Source: Nitrospirillum amazonense
GTDB taxonomy: Bacteria > Pseudomonadota > Alphaproteobacteria > Azospirillales > Azospirillaceae
NCBI RefSeq assembly: GCF_007828035.1
Contig: NZ_VITV01000011.1
Location: 1 to 64,000, forward strand
Reading direction: 5' to 3'
DNA length: 64,000 nt
Under the pieces are notes generated by a model. That model was not told where the DNA came from. It searched no databases and was given only the letters and a program-made list of their open reading frames with translations. Positions 17,377-26,066 of the stretch are shown here, in pieces (within the stretch, counting starts at the first letter, position 1; every line of letters starts with the position of its first letter). A program made the translations under genes and the position numbers.

Positions 17377-17591
17377 GGCCGATCGCCGGGCGCGGATCCC
17401 CCATCGCGCGCGGCGCTTAGCACCCGTACGGTCTCATCTCCGTATTCATTTCCTCCCCTGGCGGGTGTCGCGGTCGATGGTGCGAACGATCCTCCGCGGC
17501 ACCCGCACTTTTCCATTCCAGCCGGGCCCGGGCATTGCCACGCTCCGGATCCCATAGAACCACAAGCCTGATAGGGAGCATGCGACTGACC

Positions 17592-19250
17592 ATGAATCGC
17601 CGGGAAATGCTGTTGGTCGTGGGGGGAGCCGCCGTGGCGGCCGCCGCCTCTTCCGTGGTGGCGCCCAAGGCCGCCCAGGCCCAGCCCAAGGAGTTCGAGC
17701 CCGCCGTGGCCGGCGAGCCCAACGCCGCCTGGGGCGCCAAGGCCGACGCGCTGACACCGGCGCTGACCGAGACGGCGCAGCCGTTGCTGGCCCTGGTGCG
17801 CGCCGTGGCCGATCCAGGTGCGCCCTTGCACTGGCGCATGGAGCCGGAGGGCGAAGGCCTGGCCGGCCGCACCTTCAAGAAGGGCGACAGCTTCATCCTG
17901 GATTTCGGCGGCCACCGCACCGGCCACCTGGCCTTCCGCCTGGAAACCGTTGGGCGCGAGCCCGATGCCCCCGCCCGTCTGCGCCTGACCTTCGGCGAGG
18001 TGCCCAGCGACGTGGCGGAGCCGCTGTATCCCTACAACGGCATGTTGAGCAGCGCTTGGCTGCCCGATGAAATCGTCAACATTGACTATTTGCCCCAGGC
18101 CGTGCAGTTGCCCCGCCGCTACGCCTTCCGTTATGTGAAGGTGGAGGTCATCGACACCTCCTCCGGCTTCAGCATCCGGTTCGAGGATGTGAAGGCGATC
18201 GGCCTGACCTCCGCCAAGACGGTACCGGCGCCGCTGCCGTCCAAATACTCCGACCTGGCGCGCCGCATCGACGCCGTGGCCCTGGCCACCCTGCGCGACT
18301 GCATGCAGACCACGTTCGAGGATGGCCCCCGCCGCGACCAGCGCCTGTGGGTGGGCGACCTGCGCCTGCAGGCCCTGGCCAACTACGCCACCTTCAAGCA
18401 GAACGACCTGGTGAAGCGCTGCCTCTACCTGTTCGCGGCCTACCGCCGGCAGGACGGGCTGGTCGCGGCCTGCGTCTATGAGAAGCCCAAGGCGCGCTAC
18501 GGCGGCATCCACATCGTCGACTACGCCGCCCTGTTCAACGTGGCCCTGGCGGACTACTTGGAAGCCACGGGCGATGAGGCGACAGCGCGGGAACTGTGGC
18601 CCGTGGCCAAGCGCCAGCTGGAGATCATCGGCCAGCGCATCAACGCCGACGGCCGCTATGTCGACCCCGGCAACGTCTGGATCTTCATCGACTGGGCGCC
18701 CGACCTGCATAAGGACGCGGCCGTCCAGGGCCTGCTGGTCTTCGCCCACAAGCGTACGCTGGACCTGGCGCGCAAACTGGGCGTGCAGGCGGAGGTGGCG
18801 GACTACCCCGTCCTGATCGAGCGCATGACCAAAGCCGCCCGCGGCTATTGGGACGCATCGGCCAAGGCCTTCGTCAGCGGGCCCAACCGCCAGGTGTCCT
18901 GGGCCTCGCAGGCGTGGATGGCCATCGGCGGCGTGCTGCCGGCCAAGGACTGCGCCACCGCGCTGAAGACGGCGTTCAACCGCGCCGACGCGGTCAAGCC
19001 GGTGACCCCCTACCTCTACCACTACATGGTGGAGGCCATGCTGGACAGCGGTCTGGACAAGGACGCCCAGGCCCTGGTGGAAAGCTATTGGGGTGGCATG
19101 GTCAAGGCAGGCGCCGACACCTTCTGGGAGGTCTATGACCCGGCCAAGCCGCTGAGCTCCCCCTACGGCGACATCCACATCAACAGCTATTGCCACGCCT
19201 GGAGCTGCACGCCCACCTACTTCTACCGCGCCCGCGGCATGGTGGCCTAA
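17592..19250 (+). CDS. Tat-exported alpha-L-rhamnosidase-like glycoside hydrolase (GH78-type)
   Basis: This 552-residue protein opens with a twin-arginine signal (MNRREMLLVVGGAAVAAAA). Its first part (to about residue 215) is a beta-sandwich-like region. The second part is an (alpha/alpha)6 barrel with FEDGPRRDQRLWVGDLRLQA, the GH78 general-acid motif (canonical ECPQRDERxGWxGD), and FWEVYDP near the C-terminus, which fits the general-base region. Start at 17592 is preferred over 17580 because GGGAG abuts the latter. It is shorter than many GH78 enzymes (about 900). Expected to release L-rhamnose in the periplasm from TBDT-imported glycosides; linkage and substrate are not known. Confidence 0.78.
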   Translation: MNRREMLLVVGGAAVAAAASSVVAPKAAQAQPKEFEPAVAGEPNAAWGAKADALTPALTETAQPLLALVRAVADPGAPLHWRMEPEGEGLAGRTFKKGDSFILDFGGHRTGHLAFRLETVGREPDAPARLRLTFGEVPSDVAEPLYPYNGMLSSAWLPDEIVNIDYLPQAVQLPRRYAFRYVKVEVIDTSSGFSIRFEDVKAIGLTSAKTVPAPLPSKYSDLARRIDAVALATLRDCMQTTFEDGPRRDQRLWVGDLRLQALANYATFKQNDLVKRCLYLFAAYRRQDGLVAACVYEKPKARYGGIHIVDYAALFNVALADYLEATGDEATARELWPVAKRQLEIIGQRINADGRYVDPGNVWIFIDWAPDLHKDAAVQGLLVFAHKRTLDLARKLGVQAEVADYPVLIERMTKAARGYWDASAKAFVSGPNRQVSWASQAWMAIGGVLPAKDCATALKTAFNRADAVKPVTPYLYHYMVEAMLDSGLDKDAQALVESYWGGMVKAGADTFWEVYDPAKPLSSPYGDIHINSYCHAWSCTPTYFYRARGMVA

Positions 19251-19295
19251 GCCCCATCCCGACGTCCTTCGATCATGCCTAGGAGCAGCGTTCCC

Positions 19296-20480
19296 ATGAC
19301 CCTCCCCACCATCAAACAGGTGCGCGCCTACACCGTGCGCGGCGGCGGTGCGGACTATCACGACCAGGGTGCCGGCCACTGGATCGACGACCATATCGCC
19401 ACGCCCATGGCCAAGTACCCGGAATACCGGCAAAGCCGGCAGAGCTTCGGCATCAACGTCCTGGGCACCCTGGTGGTGGAGATCGAGGCCAGCGATGGCA
19501 CCGTCGGCTTCGCCGTCACCACGGGCGGCGAGCCCGCCGCCTATATCGTGGAAAAGCACCTGGCCCGCTTCCTGGAGGGCCGCAGCCCCACCGATTATGA
19601 GAAGATCTGGGACCAGATGTACTTCGGGACCCAGTATTATGGCCGCAAGGGCCTGGTGGTGAACGCCATCTCCGGCGTCGACCTCGCCCTGTGGGACCTG
19701 CTGGGCAAGCTGCGGCAGGAGCCGGTGTACCAGCTGCTGGGCGGGGCCGTGCGCGATGAGCTGAGCTTCTACGCCACAGGATCCCGGCCCGATCTCGCCA
19801 AGGACATGGGCTTCATCGGCGGCAAGATGCCCCTGCACCACGCCCCAGCCGAGGGCGAGGACGGCTTCAGGAAGAACATCGCCGAGCTCGCCACCATGCG
19901 TGAGCGCTGCGGCGAGGATTTCTGGCTGATGTTCGACTGCTGGATGGCGCTGGACCTGAACTACGCCACTCGACTGGCCCACAAGGCCAAGGAATACGGC
20001 CTGAAGTGGATCGAGGAGGCGCTGAGCCCCGACGATTACTGGGGCTATGCCGCGCTGAAGAAGGCCGCCCCGGCCGGCATGCTGGTCACCACCGGTGAAC
20101 ATGAGGCCACCCGCTGGGGCTTCCGCATGCTGATGGAGATGGAATGCTGCGACATCATCCAGCCCGACGTGGGCTGGTGTGGCGGCGTCACCGAGCTGCT
20201 GAAGATCTCCGCCATGGCCGACAGCCGGGGCGTCATGGTCATCCCCCATGGCTCCAGCGTCTACAGCTACCACTTCGTCATCAGCCGGCATAACAGCCCC
20301 TTCGCCGAGTTCCTGATGATGGCGCCCCAGGCCGACCAGGTCGTGCCGATGTTCCATCCCCAGCTGCTGGGCGAGCCGGTCCCCGTCAATGGCCGCCTCA
20401 AGGCCACCGCGCTCGACAAGCCGGGTTTCGGTGTGGAGCTCAACCCCGCCGTCACCCTGCACCGCCCCTATACGCATTGA
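19296..20480 (+). CDS. rhmD: L-rhamnonate dehydratase (enolase superfamily, LRA3/RhmD)
   Basis: This 394-residue enzyme of the mandelate-racemase group converts L-rhamnonate to 2-keto-3-deoxy-L-rhamnonate (KDR). The RhmD hallmarks are visible: the N-terminal [17 protein letters not shown] loop, the metal ligands in [16 protein letters not shown] and [11 protein letters not shown], and the catalytic His in [12 protein letters not shown]. Start at ATG 19296 follows AGGAG by 10 nt; the ATG at 19275 lies upstream of that ribosome site. It follows the hydrolase gene by 45 nt in the same operon. Confidence 0.93.
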   Translation: MTLPTIKQVRAYTVRGGGADYHDQGAGHWIDDHIATPMAKYPEYRQSRQSFGINVLGTLVVEIEASDGTVGFAVTTGGEPAAYIVEKHLARFLEGRSPTDYEKIWDQMYFGTQYYGRKGLVVNAISGVDLALWDLLGKLRQEPVYQLLGGAVRDELSFYATGSRPDLAKDMGFIGGKMPLHHAPAEGEDGFRKNIAELATMRERCGEDFWLMFDCWMALDLNYATRLAHKAKEYGLKWIEEALSPDDYWGYAALKKAAPAGMLVTTGEHEATRWGFRMLMEMECCDIIQPDVGWCGGVTELLKISAMADSRGVMVIPHGSSVYSYHFVISRHNSPFAEFLMMAPQADQVVPMFHPQLLGEPVPVNGRLKATALDKPGFGVELNPAVTLHRPYTH

Positions 20481-20502
20481 ACATATTGCAAGGTCATACC
20501 CT

Positions 20503-21369
20503 ATGAAACTCTTGCGCTACGGCCCCCAGGGCCAGGAGCGGCCCGGCCTGCTGGACGCGGACGGCCGCATCCGCGACCTGTCCGGTGCCATCGCCGACAT
20601 CACGCCCGAGGTCCTGTCCCCCGCCGGGCTCGACCGGCTGCGTGCCCTCGACCCCGCGGCCCTGCCCCTGGTCGACGGCAGTCCTCGCCTGGGCGTACCC
20701 CTGGCCCGCGTGGGCAAGTTCCTGGCCATCGGCCTGAACTATGCCGACCACGCCAAGGAAGCCAACCTGCCCATCCCCAGCGAACCCATCCTGTTCACCA
20801 AGGCCACCAGTTGCCTGAACGGGCCGGACGACGACGTCATGCTGCCCCAGGACAGCGCCAAGTCGGATTGGGAGGTGGAATTGGGCGTGGTCTTCGGCCG
20901 CACCGCCCGTTATGTGCCGCAGGACCGGGCGCTGGATTATGTCGCCGGCTATGTCCTGGTGAACGACGTGTCGGAGCGCTTCAACCAGAAGGAACGCGGC
21001 AGCCAGTGGGACAAAGGCAAGGGCCACGATACCTTCGGCCCCGTGGGCCCCTGGCTGGTCACCGCCGATGAGGTGGGCGATCCGCAGGATCTGGACATGT
21101 GGCTGGACCTCAACGGCCGGCGCATGCAGACGGGCAACACCCGCACCATGATCTTCGGCGTGGCCGAGCTGATCGCCTATGTCAGCCGTTTCATCACCCT
21201 GGAACCGGGCGACATCCTGACCACCGGCACGCCCCCGGGCGTGGGCGAGGGCCAGAAGCCGGAGATGGTGTTCCTGAAGGCCGGGGCTGTCATGACCCTG
21301 GGCATCGCCAAGCTTGGGACGCAGCGGCAGAAGGTGGTGGCATGGTTCAACCGGGAGGATCAGGCGTGA
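20503..21369 (+). CDS. 2,4-diketo-3-deoxy-L-rhamnonate hydrolase (FAH family, LRA6-type)
   Basis: This 288-residue protein has the fumarylacetoacetate-hydrolase fold: GLNYADHAKEANLPIPSEP, metal ligands in SDWEVELGVVFG and the Asp of VLVNDVSERFNQKE, and the closing TTGTPPGVGEG motif. FAH-family members next to rhamnonate dehydratase and an LRA5-like SDR are the hydrolases that split 2,4-diketo-3-deoxy-L-rhamnonate into pyruvate and L-lactate. Start at ATG 20503, 22 nt after the dehydratase stop; the frame extends upstream as a shadow. It overlaps the next gene by four bases. Confidence 0.9.
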   Translation: MKLLRYGPQGQERPGLLDADGRIRDLSGAIADITPEVLSPAGLDRLRALDPAALPLVDGSPRLGVPLARVGKFLAIGLNYADHAKEANLPIPSEPILFTKATSCLNGPDDDVMLPQDSAKSDWEVELGVVFGRTARYVPQDRALDYVAGYVLVNDVSERFNQKERGSQWDKGKGHDTFGPVGPWLVTADEVGDPQDLDMWLDLNGRRMQTGNTRTMIFGVAELIAYVSRFITLEPGDILTTGTPPGVGEGQKPEMVFLKAGAVMTLGIAKLGTQRQKVVAWFNREDQA

Positions 21370-22121
21370 CGACAGTGTTTCAAGGCCGCTTCGGCGGCCG
21401 CACGGCCATCATCACCGGTGGCGCCTCCGGCCTGGGCAAGGAGACCGCCCGCCGCCTGGTGGCGGAGGGGGCCAAGGTCGCCCTGTGGGACGTGCAGGAA
21501 GACCGGCTGGCGACAGCAGCGGCTGACGTGGGTGCCATCCACACCGTGGCCCTCGACGTGACCGATGCCGCGTCGGTGGAAGCCGCCGCCAAGGCCAGCC
21601 ACCAGGCCCTGGGCGGCCGGGTAGACATCCTGGTGGCCTCGGCCGGCATCACCGGCGCCACCGTGCCGGTGCATGAGTTCCCGCTGGACAGCTGGCGCCG
21701 CACCATCGACATCAACCTCAACGGCCTGTTCTATTGCTGCCGCGCTGTCGTACCGCTGATGCTGGCCCAGGGCTATGGCCGCATCGTGAACGTCGCCTCG
21801 GTGGCCGGCAAGGAAGGCAACCCCAACGCGTCGGCCTATTCCGCCAGCAAGGCCGGGGTCATCGGCCTGACCAAGTCGCTGGGCAAGGAGTTGGCCGGCA
21901 AGGGCGTGATGGTCAACAGCATCACGCCCGCCACCTTCGACAGCCCCATCCTGGACCAACTGCCGCAAAGCCAGGTGGACTATATGCGATCGAAGATCCC
22001 CATGGGCCGCCTGGGCCATGTGGAGGAAAGCGCCGCCATGGTCTGTTTCATGGCGTCGGAAGAATGTTCTTTCACCACCGCATCGACGTTCGATACCTCC
22101 GGGGGCAGAACGACTTATTGA
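21366..22121 (+). CDS. 2-keto-3-deoxy-L-rhamnonate 4-dehydrogenase (SDR family, LRA5-type)
   Basis: This 251-residue SDR has IITGGASGLGKETA (cofactor), ASAGITGATVPVHEF and the Tyr-Lys pair in SAYSASKAGV. It starts at GTG 21366, giving a GTGA overlap with the stop of the preceding hydrolase gene; no ATG is available before the Rossmann strand, so translational coupling is likely. In the LRA5/LRA6 route this enzyme oxidises KDR at C4, and the preceding gene hydrolyses the product. No KDR aldolase (LRA4) is present in the cluster, which supports the oxidative branch. Confidence 0.88.
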   Translation: MTTVFQGRFGGRTAIITGGASGLGKETARRLVAEGAKVALWDVQEDRLATAAADVGAIHTVALDVTDAASVEAAAKASHQALGGRVDILVASAGITGATVPVHEFPLDSWRRTIDINLNGLFYCCRAVVPLMLAQGYGRIVNVASVAGKEGNPNASAYSASKAGVIGLTKSLGKELAGKGVMVNSITPATFDSPILDQLPQSQVDYMRSKIPMGRLGHVEESAAMVCFMASEECSFTTASTFDTSGGRTTY

Positions 22122-22197
22122 ATGTATGAGTACCGGCCGGGCCCGCAATGGGTCCGGCCGTTTAAGAATGAACGAATACGGGAGGAACACGCGGGCC

Positions 22198-23112
22198 ATG
22201 GCTGACGCGCTGATCCTGGTCGACCCCCACATGCATCTGTGGGATCTGGCCCATATCCGCTATCCCTGGCTGACGCCGCCGCTGGGCGACGGCGGGGTCA
22301 ATGGCGATGTCACGCCCATCGCCCATGACCAGGGCGTGGACGACTATCTGGCCGTCGCTGGTGAGTTGCCCGGGGGCTGGACCTTAGGCAAGAGCGTGCA
22401 TATCGACGCCGGCGCCCACCCGGACGACGCCCTGAAGGAAAGCGCCTGGCTGCAAGGCCTGGCCGATAGGACCGGCTTCCCCCACGGCATCGTCGGCTAT
22501 GCCGCGCTGGAGGCGCCTGACGCGGAGCGGGTGTTGGCTGCCCACGCCCAATTCCGCAATATACGCGGCATTCGTCAAATTCTGAACTGGCACCCCGACC
22601 CGGCCAAGACCTACACGCCGCGCGATCTGCTGCGGGACGATGCCTGGCAGGCGGGCTTCCATGCCCTGGCCCGGCATGGCCTGTCCTTCGACCTGCAAAT
22701 CTATCCCGGGCAGATGGCGGCGGCCGCCGACCTCGCCGCTCGCCATCCCGGTACCACCCTGATCCTGAACCATACCGGCATGCCGGTGGACAAGGACGCG
22801 GACGGCCTGGCGCTGTGGCGTGCGGGCATGGCGGCGCTGGCCCGCCACCCCAACGTCCAGGTCAAAATCTCCGGCCTGGGTATGCTGGACCGGGCCTGGA
22901 CCCCGGACAGCATCCGCCCCTTCGTCCTGCACACCATCGAGCTGTTCGGGGTGGACCGCTGCATGGTGGCCAGCAATTTCCCGGTCGACGGTCTGGGCGG
23001 CCGCTTCGGCACCTATTTCCAGGCCTACGACCATATCACCCGCGATTTCTCACGCGACGAACGCGCCGCCCTGTTCGGCGGCACCGCCACGCGCGTCTAT
23101 TGCCTGGACTGA
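22198..23112 (+). CDS. Amidohydrolase-2 family lactonase, probable L-rhamnono-lactonase (LRA2)
   Basis: This 304-residue TIM-barrel hydrolase has the HxH motif in VDPHMHLWDL (residues 9-18), IRGIRQILNWHPD, LILNHTGMPVD and the terminal ASNFPVDGL, the Amidohydro_2 signature shared with fuconolactonases. It opens the rhamnono-lactone made by the dehydrogenase at 12481-13242. Start at ATG 22198, 12 nt after GGAGG; an ATG at 22168 lies before that ribosome site. Together with the neighbouring genes it completes all five steps from L-rhamnose to pyruvate and lactate. Confidence 0.87.
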   Translation: MADALILVDPHMHLWDLAHIRYPWLTPPLGDGGVNGDVTPIAHDQGVDDYLAVAGELPGGWTLGKSVHIDAGAHPDDALKESAWLQGLADRTGFPHGIVGYAALEAPDAERVLAAHAQFRNIRGIRQILNWHPDPAKTYTPRDLLRDDAWQAGFHALARHGLSFDLQIYPGQMAAAADLAARHPGTTLILNHTGMPVDKDADGLALWRAGMAALARHPNVQVKISGLGMLDRAWTPDSIRPFVLHTIELFGVDRCMVASNFPVDGLGGRFGTYFQAYDHITRDFSRDERAALFGGTATRVYCLD

Positions 23113-23144
23113 CAAAGAAGAGCATCGGGGAGGAGAAAATACAG

Positions 23145-24203
23145 ATGGGTGCCAATCCCGTATTGGGCGTGTTCTTCCACTGGCTGGGCGGTCTGGCCTC
23201 CGCCAGTTTCTATGTTCCCTACCGCGGCGTGCGCAACTGGTCCTGGCCCGTGTTCTGGCTGGTGGGCGGGGTGTTCAGCTGGATCCTGGCCCCCTGGCTG
23301 TTCGCGCTGATCAAGACGGAGAATCTGGGGGCCGTGTTGGCCGCCGCGCCCGCACGCACGCTGTTCCTGTGCTATCTCTTCGGCGCCCTATGGGGCCTGG
23401 GCGGCCTGACCTTCGGCCTCACCCTGCGCTATCTTGGCATGTCCTTGGGCATGGCGGTGGCGCTGGGACTGACCGCCGCCTTCGGCACCCTGATCCCGCC
23501 GCTGGTGAGCGGGGAGCTGATCACCCTGGCCGGGACCCGTCACGGCCTGGTCATCCTGGGCGGTGTCGCCCTGTGCCTGGTGGGCATCGCCATCGTCGGC
23601 TGGGCCGGTCGCCTGAAGGAGGGCGACGGGGTGGAACAGCAGGGCGTGGCCGAATTCGACTTCCGGCGCGGCATCCTGATCGCCCTCTTCTCCGGCATCA
23701 TGAGCAGCTGCTTCGCCTACGGCCTGGCGGCGGGCGAACCCATCCGGCAGCTGACCCTGGCCCAGGGCACCGATACGCTATCCCAGGGCCTGCCGGTGCT
23801 GGTGGTGGTGCTGTCCGGCGGCTTCACCAGCAATTTCGTCTGGTGCCTGTACCTGATCCTGCGCGACGGCTGCCTGCCGGAGTTCACCGGCCGTCGAGGC
23901 CACACCACGGCGGCCCCGCCTCCCCTGCTGCGCAACTACGCCCTGTGCGCGGTGGCCGGCATCGCCTGGTATCTGCAGTTTTTCTTCTACACCATGGGTG
24001 AAAGCCAGATGGGCCGTTTCGGCTTCTCCAGCTGGACCCTGCACATGGCCAGCATCATCATCTTCGCCACCCTATGGGGCTTCATGCTGCAGGAATGGGC
24101 CGGCTCCAGCCGCCGTACCCGCGCCGTGCTGGGCTTGGGCATCGCCATGCTGGTGCTGTCCACCTGCATCATCGGCCTGGGTAACTATTTAGGATCGCTG
24201 TGA
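23145..24203 (+). CDS. rhaT: L-rhamnose/proton symporter RhaT
   Basis: This 352-residue membrane protein has ten hydrophobic segments and the RhaT family pattern: GVFFHWLGGLASASFYVPYRGVRNWSWPVFW at the N-terminus (a single continuous motif here), then GALWGLGGLTFGLTLRYLG, GIMSSCFAYGL and YLQFFFYTMGESQMG. Ribosome site GGGGAGGAG precedes ATG 23145. As last gene of the operon it brings rhamnose from periplasm to cytoplasm, matching the periplasmic hydrolase upstream. Confidence 0.94.
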   Translation: MGANPVLGVFFHWLGGLASASFYVPYRGVRNWSWPVFWLVGGVFSWILAPWLFALIKTENLGAVLAAAPARTLFLCYLFGALWGLGGLTFGLTLRYLGMSLGMAVALGLTAAFGTLIPPLVSGELITLAGTRHGLVILGGVALCLVGIAIVGWAGRLKEGDGVEQQGVAEFDFRRGILIALFSGIMSSCFAYGLAAGEPIRQLTLAQGTDTLSQGLPVLVVVLSGGFTSNFVWCLYLILRDGCLPEFTGRRGHTTAAPPPLLRNYALCAVAGIAWYLQFFFYTMGESQMGRFGFSSWTLHMASIIIFATLWGFMLQEWAGSSRRTRAVLGLGIAMLVLSTCIIGLGNYLGSL

Positions 24204-24364
24204 CTCCCTGCCGGCCCCATCCCTGTGCGTGATGTAGAAGCCCCGTGTGGCGCGAGAAACGACTGGAAGGGGCGCAGGCGCGGATTGGGGGACGGCCTGA
24301 TGGAGAGCGTTTTTTCCAGCCGATGAGCAGGGACATGGTGTACAGCGACCCATTTATGCAGGTT

Positions 24365-24376
24365 ATCTGAACAGAT
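24365..24376. promoter_or_regulatory. Palindrome upstream of marR gene, candidate operator 1
   Basis: ATCTG-AA-CAGAT, a perfect 12-bp palindrome 42 nt before the MarR start. It resembles the second site at 24398-24410. The rest of 24204-24417 shows no gene. Confidence 0.35.
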
Positions 24377-24397
24377 TATCTTTACAGTTTACCTGTC

Positions 24398-24410
24398 TAT
24401 CTGATAGATA
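24398..24410. promoter_or_regulatory. Palindrome upstream of marR gene, candidate operator 2
   Basis: TATCT-GAT-AGATA, perfect 5-bp arms, ending 7 nt before the MarR ATG. Binding here would block translation start or promoter, which fits autoregulation. Confidence 0.35.
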
Positions 24411-24417
24411 ACACAAC

Positions 24418-24870
24418 ATGAATGCCACGCCGAATGATCCTGGGCCTATGCGTACATCGGTCCTGGCGCAAGACCTCCGCGCCCTGATGGGAAAGCTAAA
24501 GCGGCGCTTGCGCGATCAAGCGCATGTCGGGGACCTCACACCCTCTCAGGTGTCGGTTCTGCTTCGCCTGGAGAAGGACGGCCCCGCCACGGCGTCAAGC
24601 CTTGCCCGCGCCGAAGGGATGCGGCCGCAATCGATGGCGCCGGTGCTGGGCGCGCTGGAAGCCGCTGGCCGCGTGAGCGGAGCGCCGGACCCGGCGGACG
24701 GAAGGCAGACCCTTTTCTCGCTCACGGATGCCTTTCGGAAGTCGATCAAAGAGGGCCGCGCCGCGCGCCAGGATTGGCTGACGCGCACACTACAGGCGCG
24801 GCTTTCACCACAGGAGCAGGACGAGGTCGCAAGGGCTGTCGAACTACTGAAGCGGCTCGTCGACGGCTGA
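24418..24870 (+). CDS. MarR-family transcriptional regulator
   Basis: This 150-residue winged-helix protein has DLTPSQVSVLLRLEKDGPA, then TASSLARAEGMRPQSMAPVLGALEAAG (recognition helix) and the wing PDPADGRQTLFSLTD. A leucine-rich C-terminal helix provides the dimer interface. ATG 24448 is an alternative start; no strong ribosome site precedes either. It lies 57 nt upstream of the isochorismatase-like gene on the same strand and probably controls it and itself. Ligand unknown. Confidence 0.88.
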   Translation: MNATPNDPGPMRTSVLAQDLRALMGKLKRRLRDQAHVGDLTPSQVSVLLRLEKDGPATASSLARAEGMRPQSMAPVLGALEAAGRVSGAPDPADGRQTLFSLTDAFRKSIKEGRAARQDWLTRTLQARLSPQEQDEVARAVELLKRLVDG

Positions 24871-24927
24871 AAGAGTTCCGCGGCCAACAGCTGCCACCTG
24901 CATCGGGACCTTCAAGAGGATATCTCC

Positions 24928-25491
24928 ATGGCGCTGACGACGCTCGACCCGAACACCGCCCTGATAATCGTCGATCTTCAGAAGGGCATTGTCGGCCTCC
25001 CTCTCATCCACCCCATCGATGGCGTCATCGAACGGGCGCGTGCACTGGCCGACGCCTTCCGCGAGCGCGGCCTGCTGGTCGTGCTTGTCAACGTCGCCGG
25101 CGGGGCGCCGGGCCGAACGGAGCAGCCGTGTCAAACAGGAACCCGTACGGACGGATGGACTGATCTCATCCCGGAGCTGAACCAGCAAGCGGCCGACATC
25201 GTCGCGACGAAGCGGAGCTGGGGTGCCTTCGCGACCACCGATCTCGAAGCTCAATTGAAAGCGCGGGGCGTCACCCAGGTGGTGGTCGCGGGCGTGGCGA
25301 CCGGAACCGGCGTCGAGGCGACGGCGCGTCAAGCCTACGAGGCGGGCTTCAACGTCACCCTCGCGCTCGACGCCATGACCGACATACGTCCCGAGGCGCA
25401 CGAGTACAGCATCAAGAACATCTTCCCGCGGCTCGGCGAAACCGGCACCAGCCGGGAGATCATCGATCTCCTGCCGGCAAGGAGCTCTTGA
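24928..25491 (+). CDS. Isochorismatase-fold hydrolase lacking the catalytic cysteine
   Basis: This 187-residue protein has the cysteine-hydrolase fold: Asp16 in LIIVDLQKG and Lys95 in ATKRSWGAF match two members of the catalytic triad. The third, normally Cys in GVATxxCVE, is Gly128 in GVATGTGVEATARQAY. Without the nucleophile an amidase mechanism is excluded; isochorismatase proper also lacks need of this Cys but uses a different loop. The protein may act on an ether or hydrazide-like substrate, or bind without catalysis. It ends one base before the start of the next gene, with which it is surely cotranscribed. Confidence 0.82.
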   Translation: MALTTLDPNTALIIVDLQKGIVGLPLIHPIDGVIERARALADAFRERGLLVVLVNVAGGAPGRTEQPCQTGTRTDGWTDLIPELNQQAADIVATKRSWGAFATTDLEAQLKARGVTQVVVAGVATGTGVEATARQAYEAGFNVTLALDAMTDIRPEAHEYSIKNIFPRLGETGTSREIIDLLPARSS

Positions 25492-25492
25492 A

Positions 25493-25819
25493 ATGCCGTG
25501 GCTTGCGCTCGCGTCCTATTTCTTCGGCGGCGCCTTCCTGGCGAACGCGATCCCCCACGCTGTCAGCGGCATGATGGGCAGGCCGTTTCAGAGCCCATTC
25601 GCCAAGCCGTCCGGTCAAGGGCTCTCTTCGTCGACCGTCAACGTGCTATGGGGGTTCTTCAACCTGGCCGTCGCCTATGTACTGATCTGTCGCGTGGATG
25701 ATTTCGGGTTGAAGGATACGACGGACGCCTTCGCCTTGGGGGCGGGCGCCTTCCTGATCGCGTTGTTTTCGGCATGGCATTTCGGCCGCTTCCATGGCGG
25801 AAATGGGGAGTGTCCATGA
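25493..25819 (+). CDS. Small membrane protein, unknown function
   Basis: This 108-residue protein has three hydrophobic segments (residues 4-24, about 48-66 and about 80-96). It begins MPWLALASYFFGGAFLANAIPHA, with PHAVSGMMGRPFQSPFA as a conserved-looking polar loop. I do not recognise a named family. GGAGCTCTTGAA precedes the ATG. Tight coupling to the isochorismatase-like gene and the upstream MarR suggests a three-gene unit responding to one compound. Confidence 0.7.
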   Translation: MPWLALASYFFGGAFLANAIPHAVSGMMGRPFQSPFAKPSGQGLSSSTVNVLWGFFNLAVAYVLICRVDDFGLKDTTDAFALGAGAFLIALFSAWHFGRFHGGNGECP

Positions 25820-26066
25820 AGGCCCCCGCGTGGGGCGCCTTTCGATCGCTGCGCAGCTTCAGCTCGCCTGTGAGGCCACCATCTCGAAAAGCCGCCCGGC
25901 ACGCTCAACGTCTTGCGTGCCGCGATCACATCGAAGGCGAGTCGCGAGTTCCTTCGTTATGGCACGAGAGGGTCACGTCGCTCGCCTGCTACACCGCGAG
26001 GGGACGCGCCCCTGGCTTTGGCCACGCGTGCGATCAATACAGCGACGACCCGCTTGGCGCCGTCCG

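Noticed and set aside
17286-20477. 1063-codon minus-strand frame across hydrolase and dehydratase genes
   Set aside because: It spans two confident plus-strand genes and their spacer; its translation is His/Gln/Gly-rich with no fold signature.
25820-26066. Possible gene remnant after the small membrane protein
   Set aside because: Several short frames exist in both directions, but none shows a recognisable motif or start signal.
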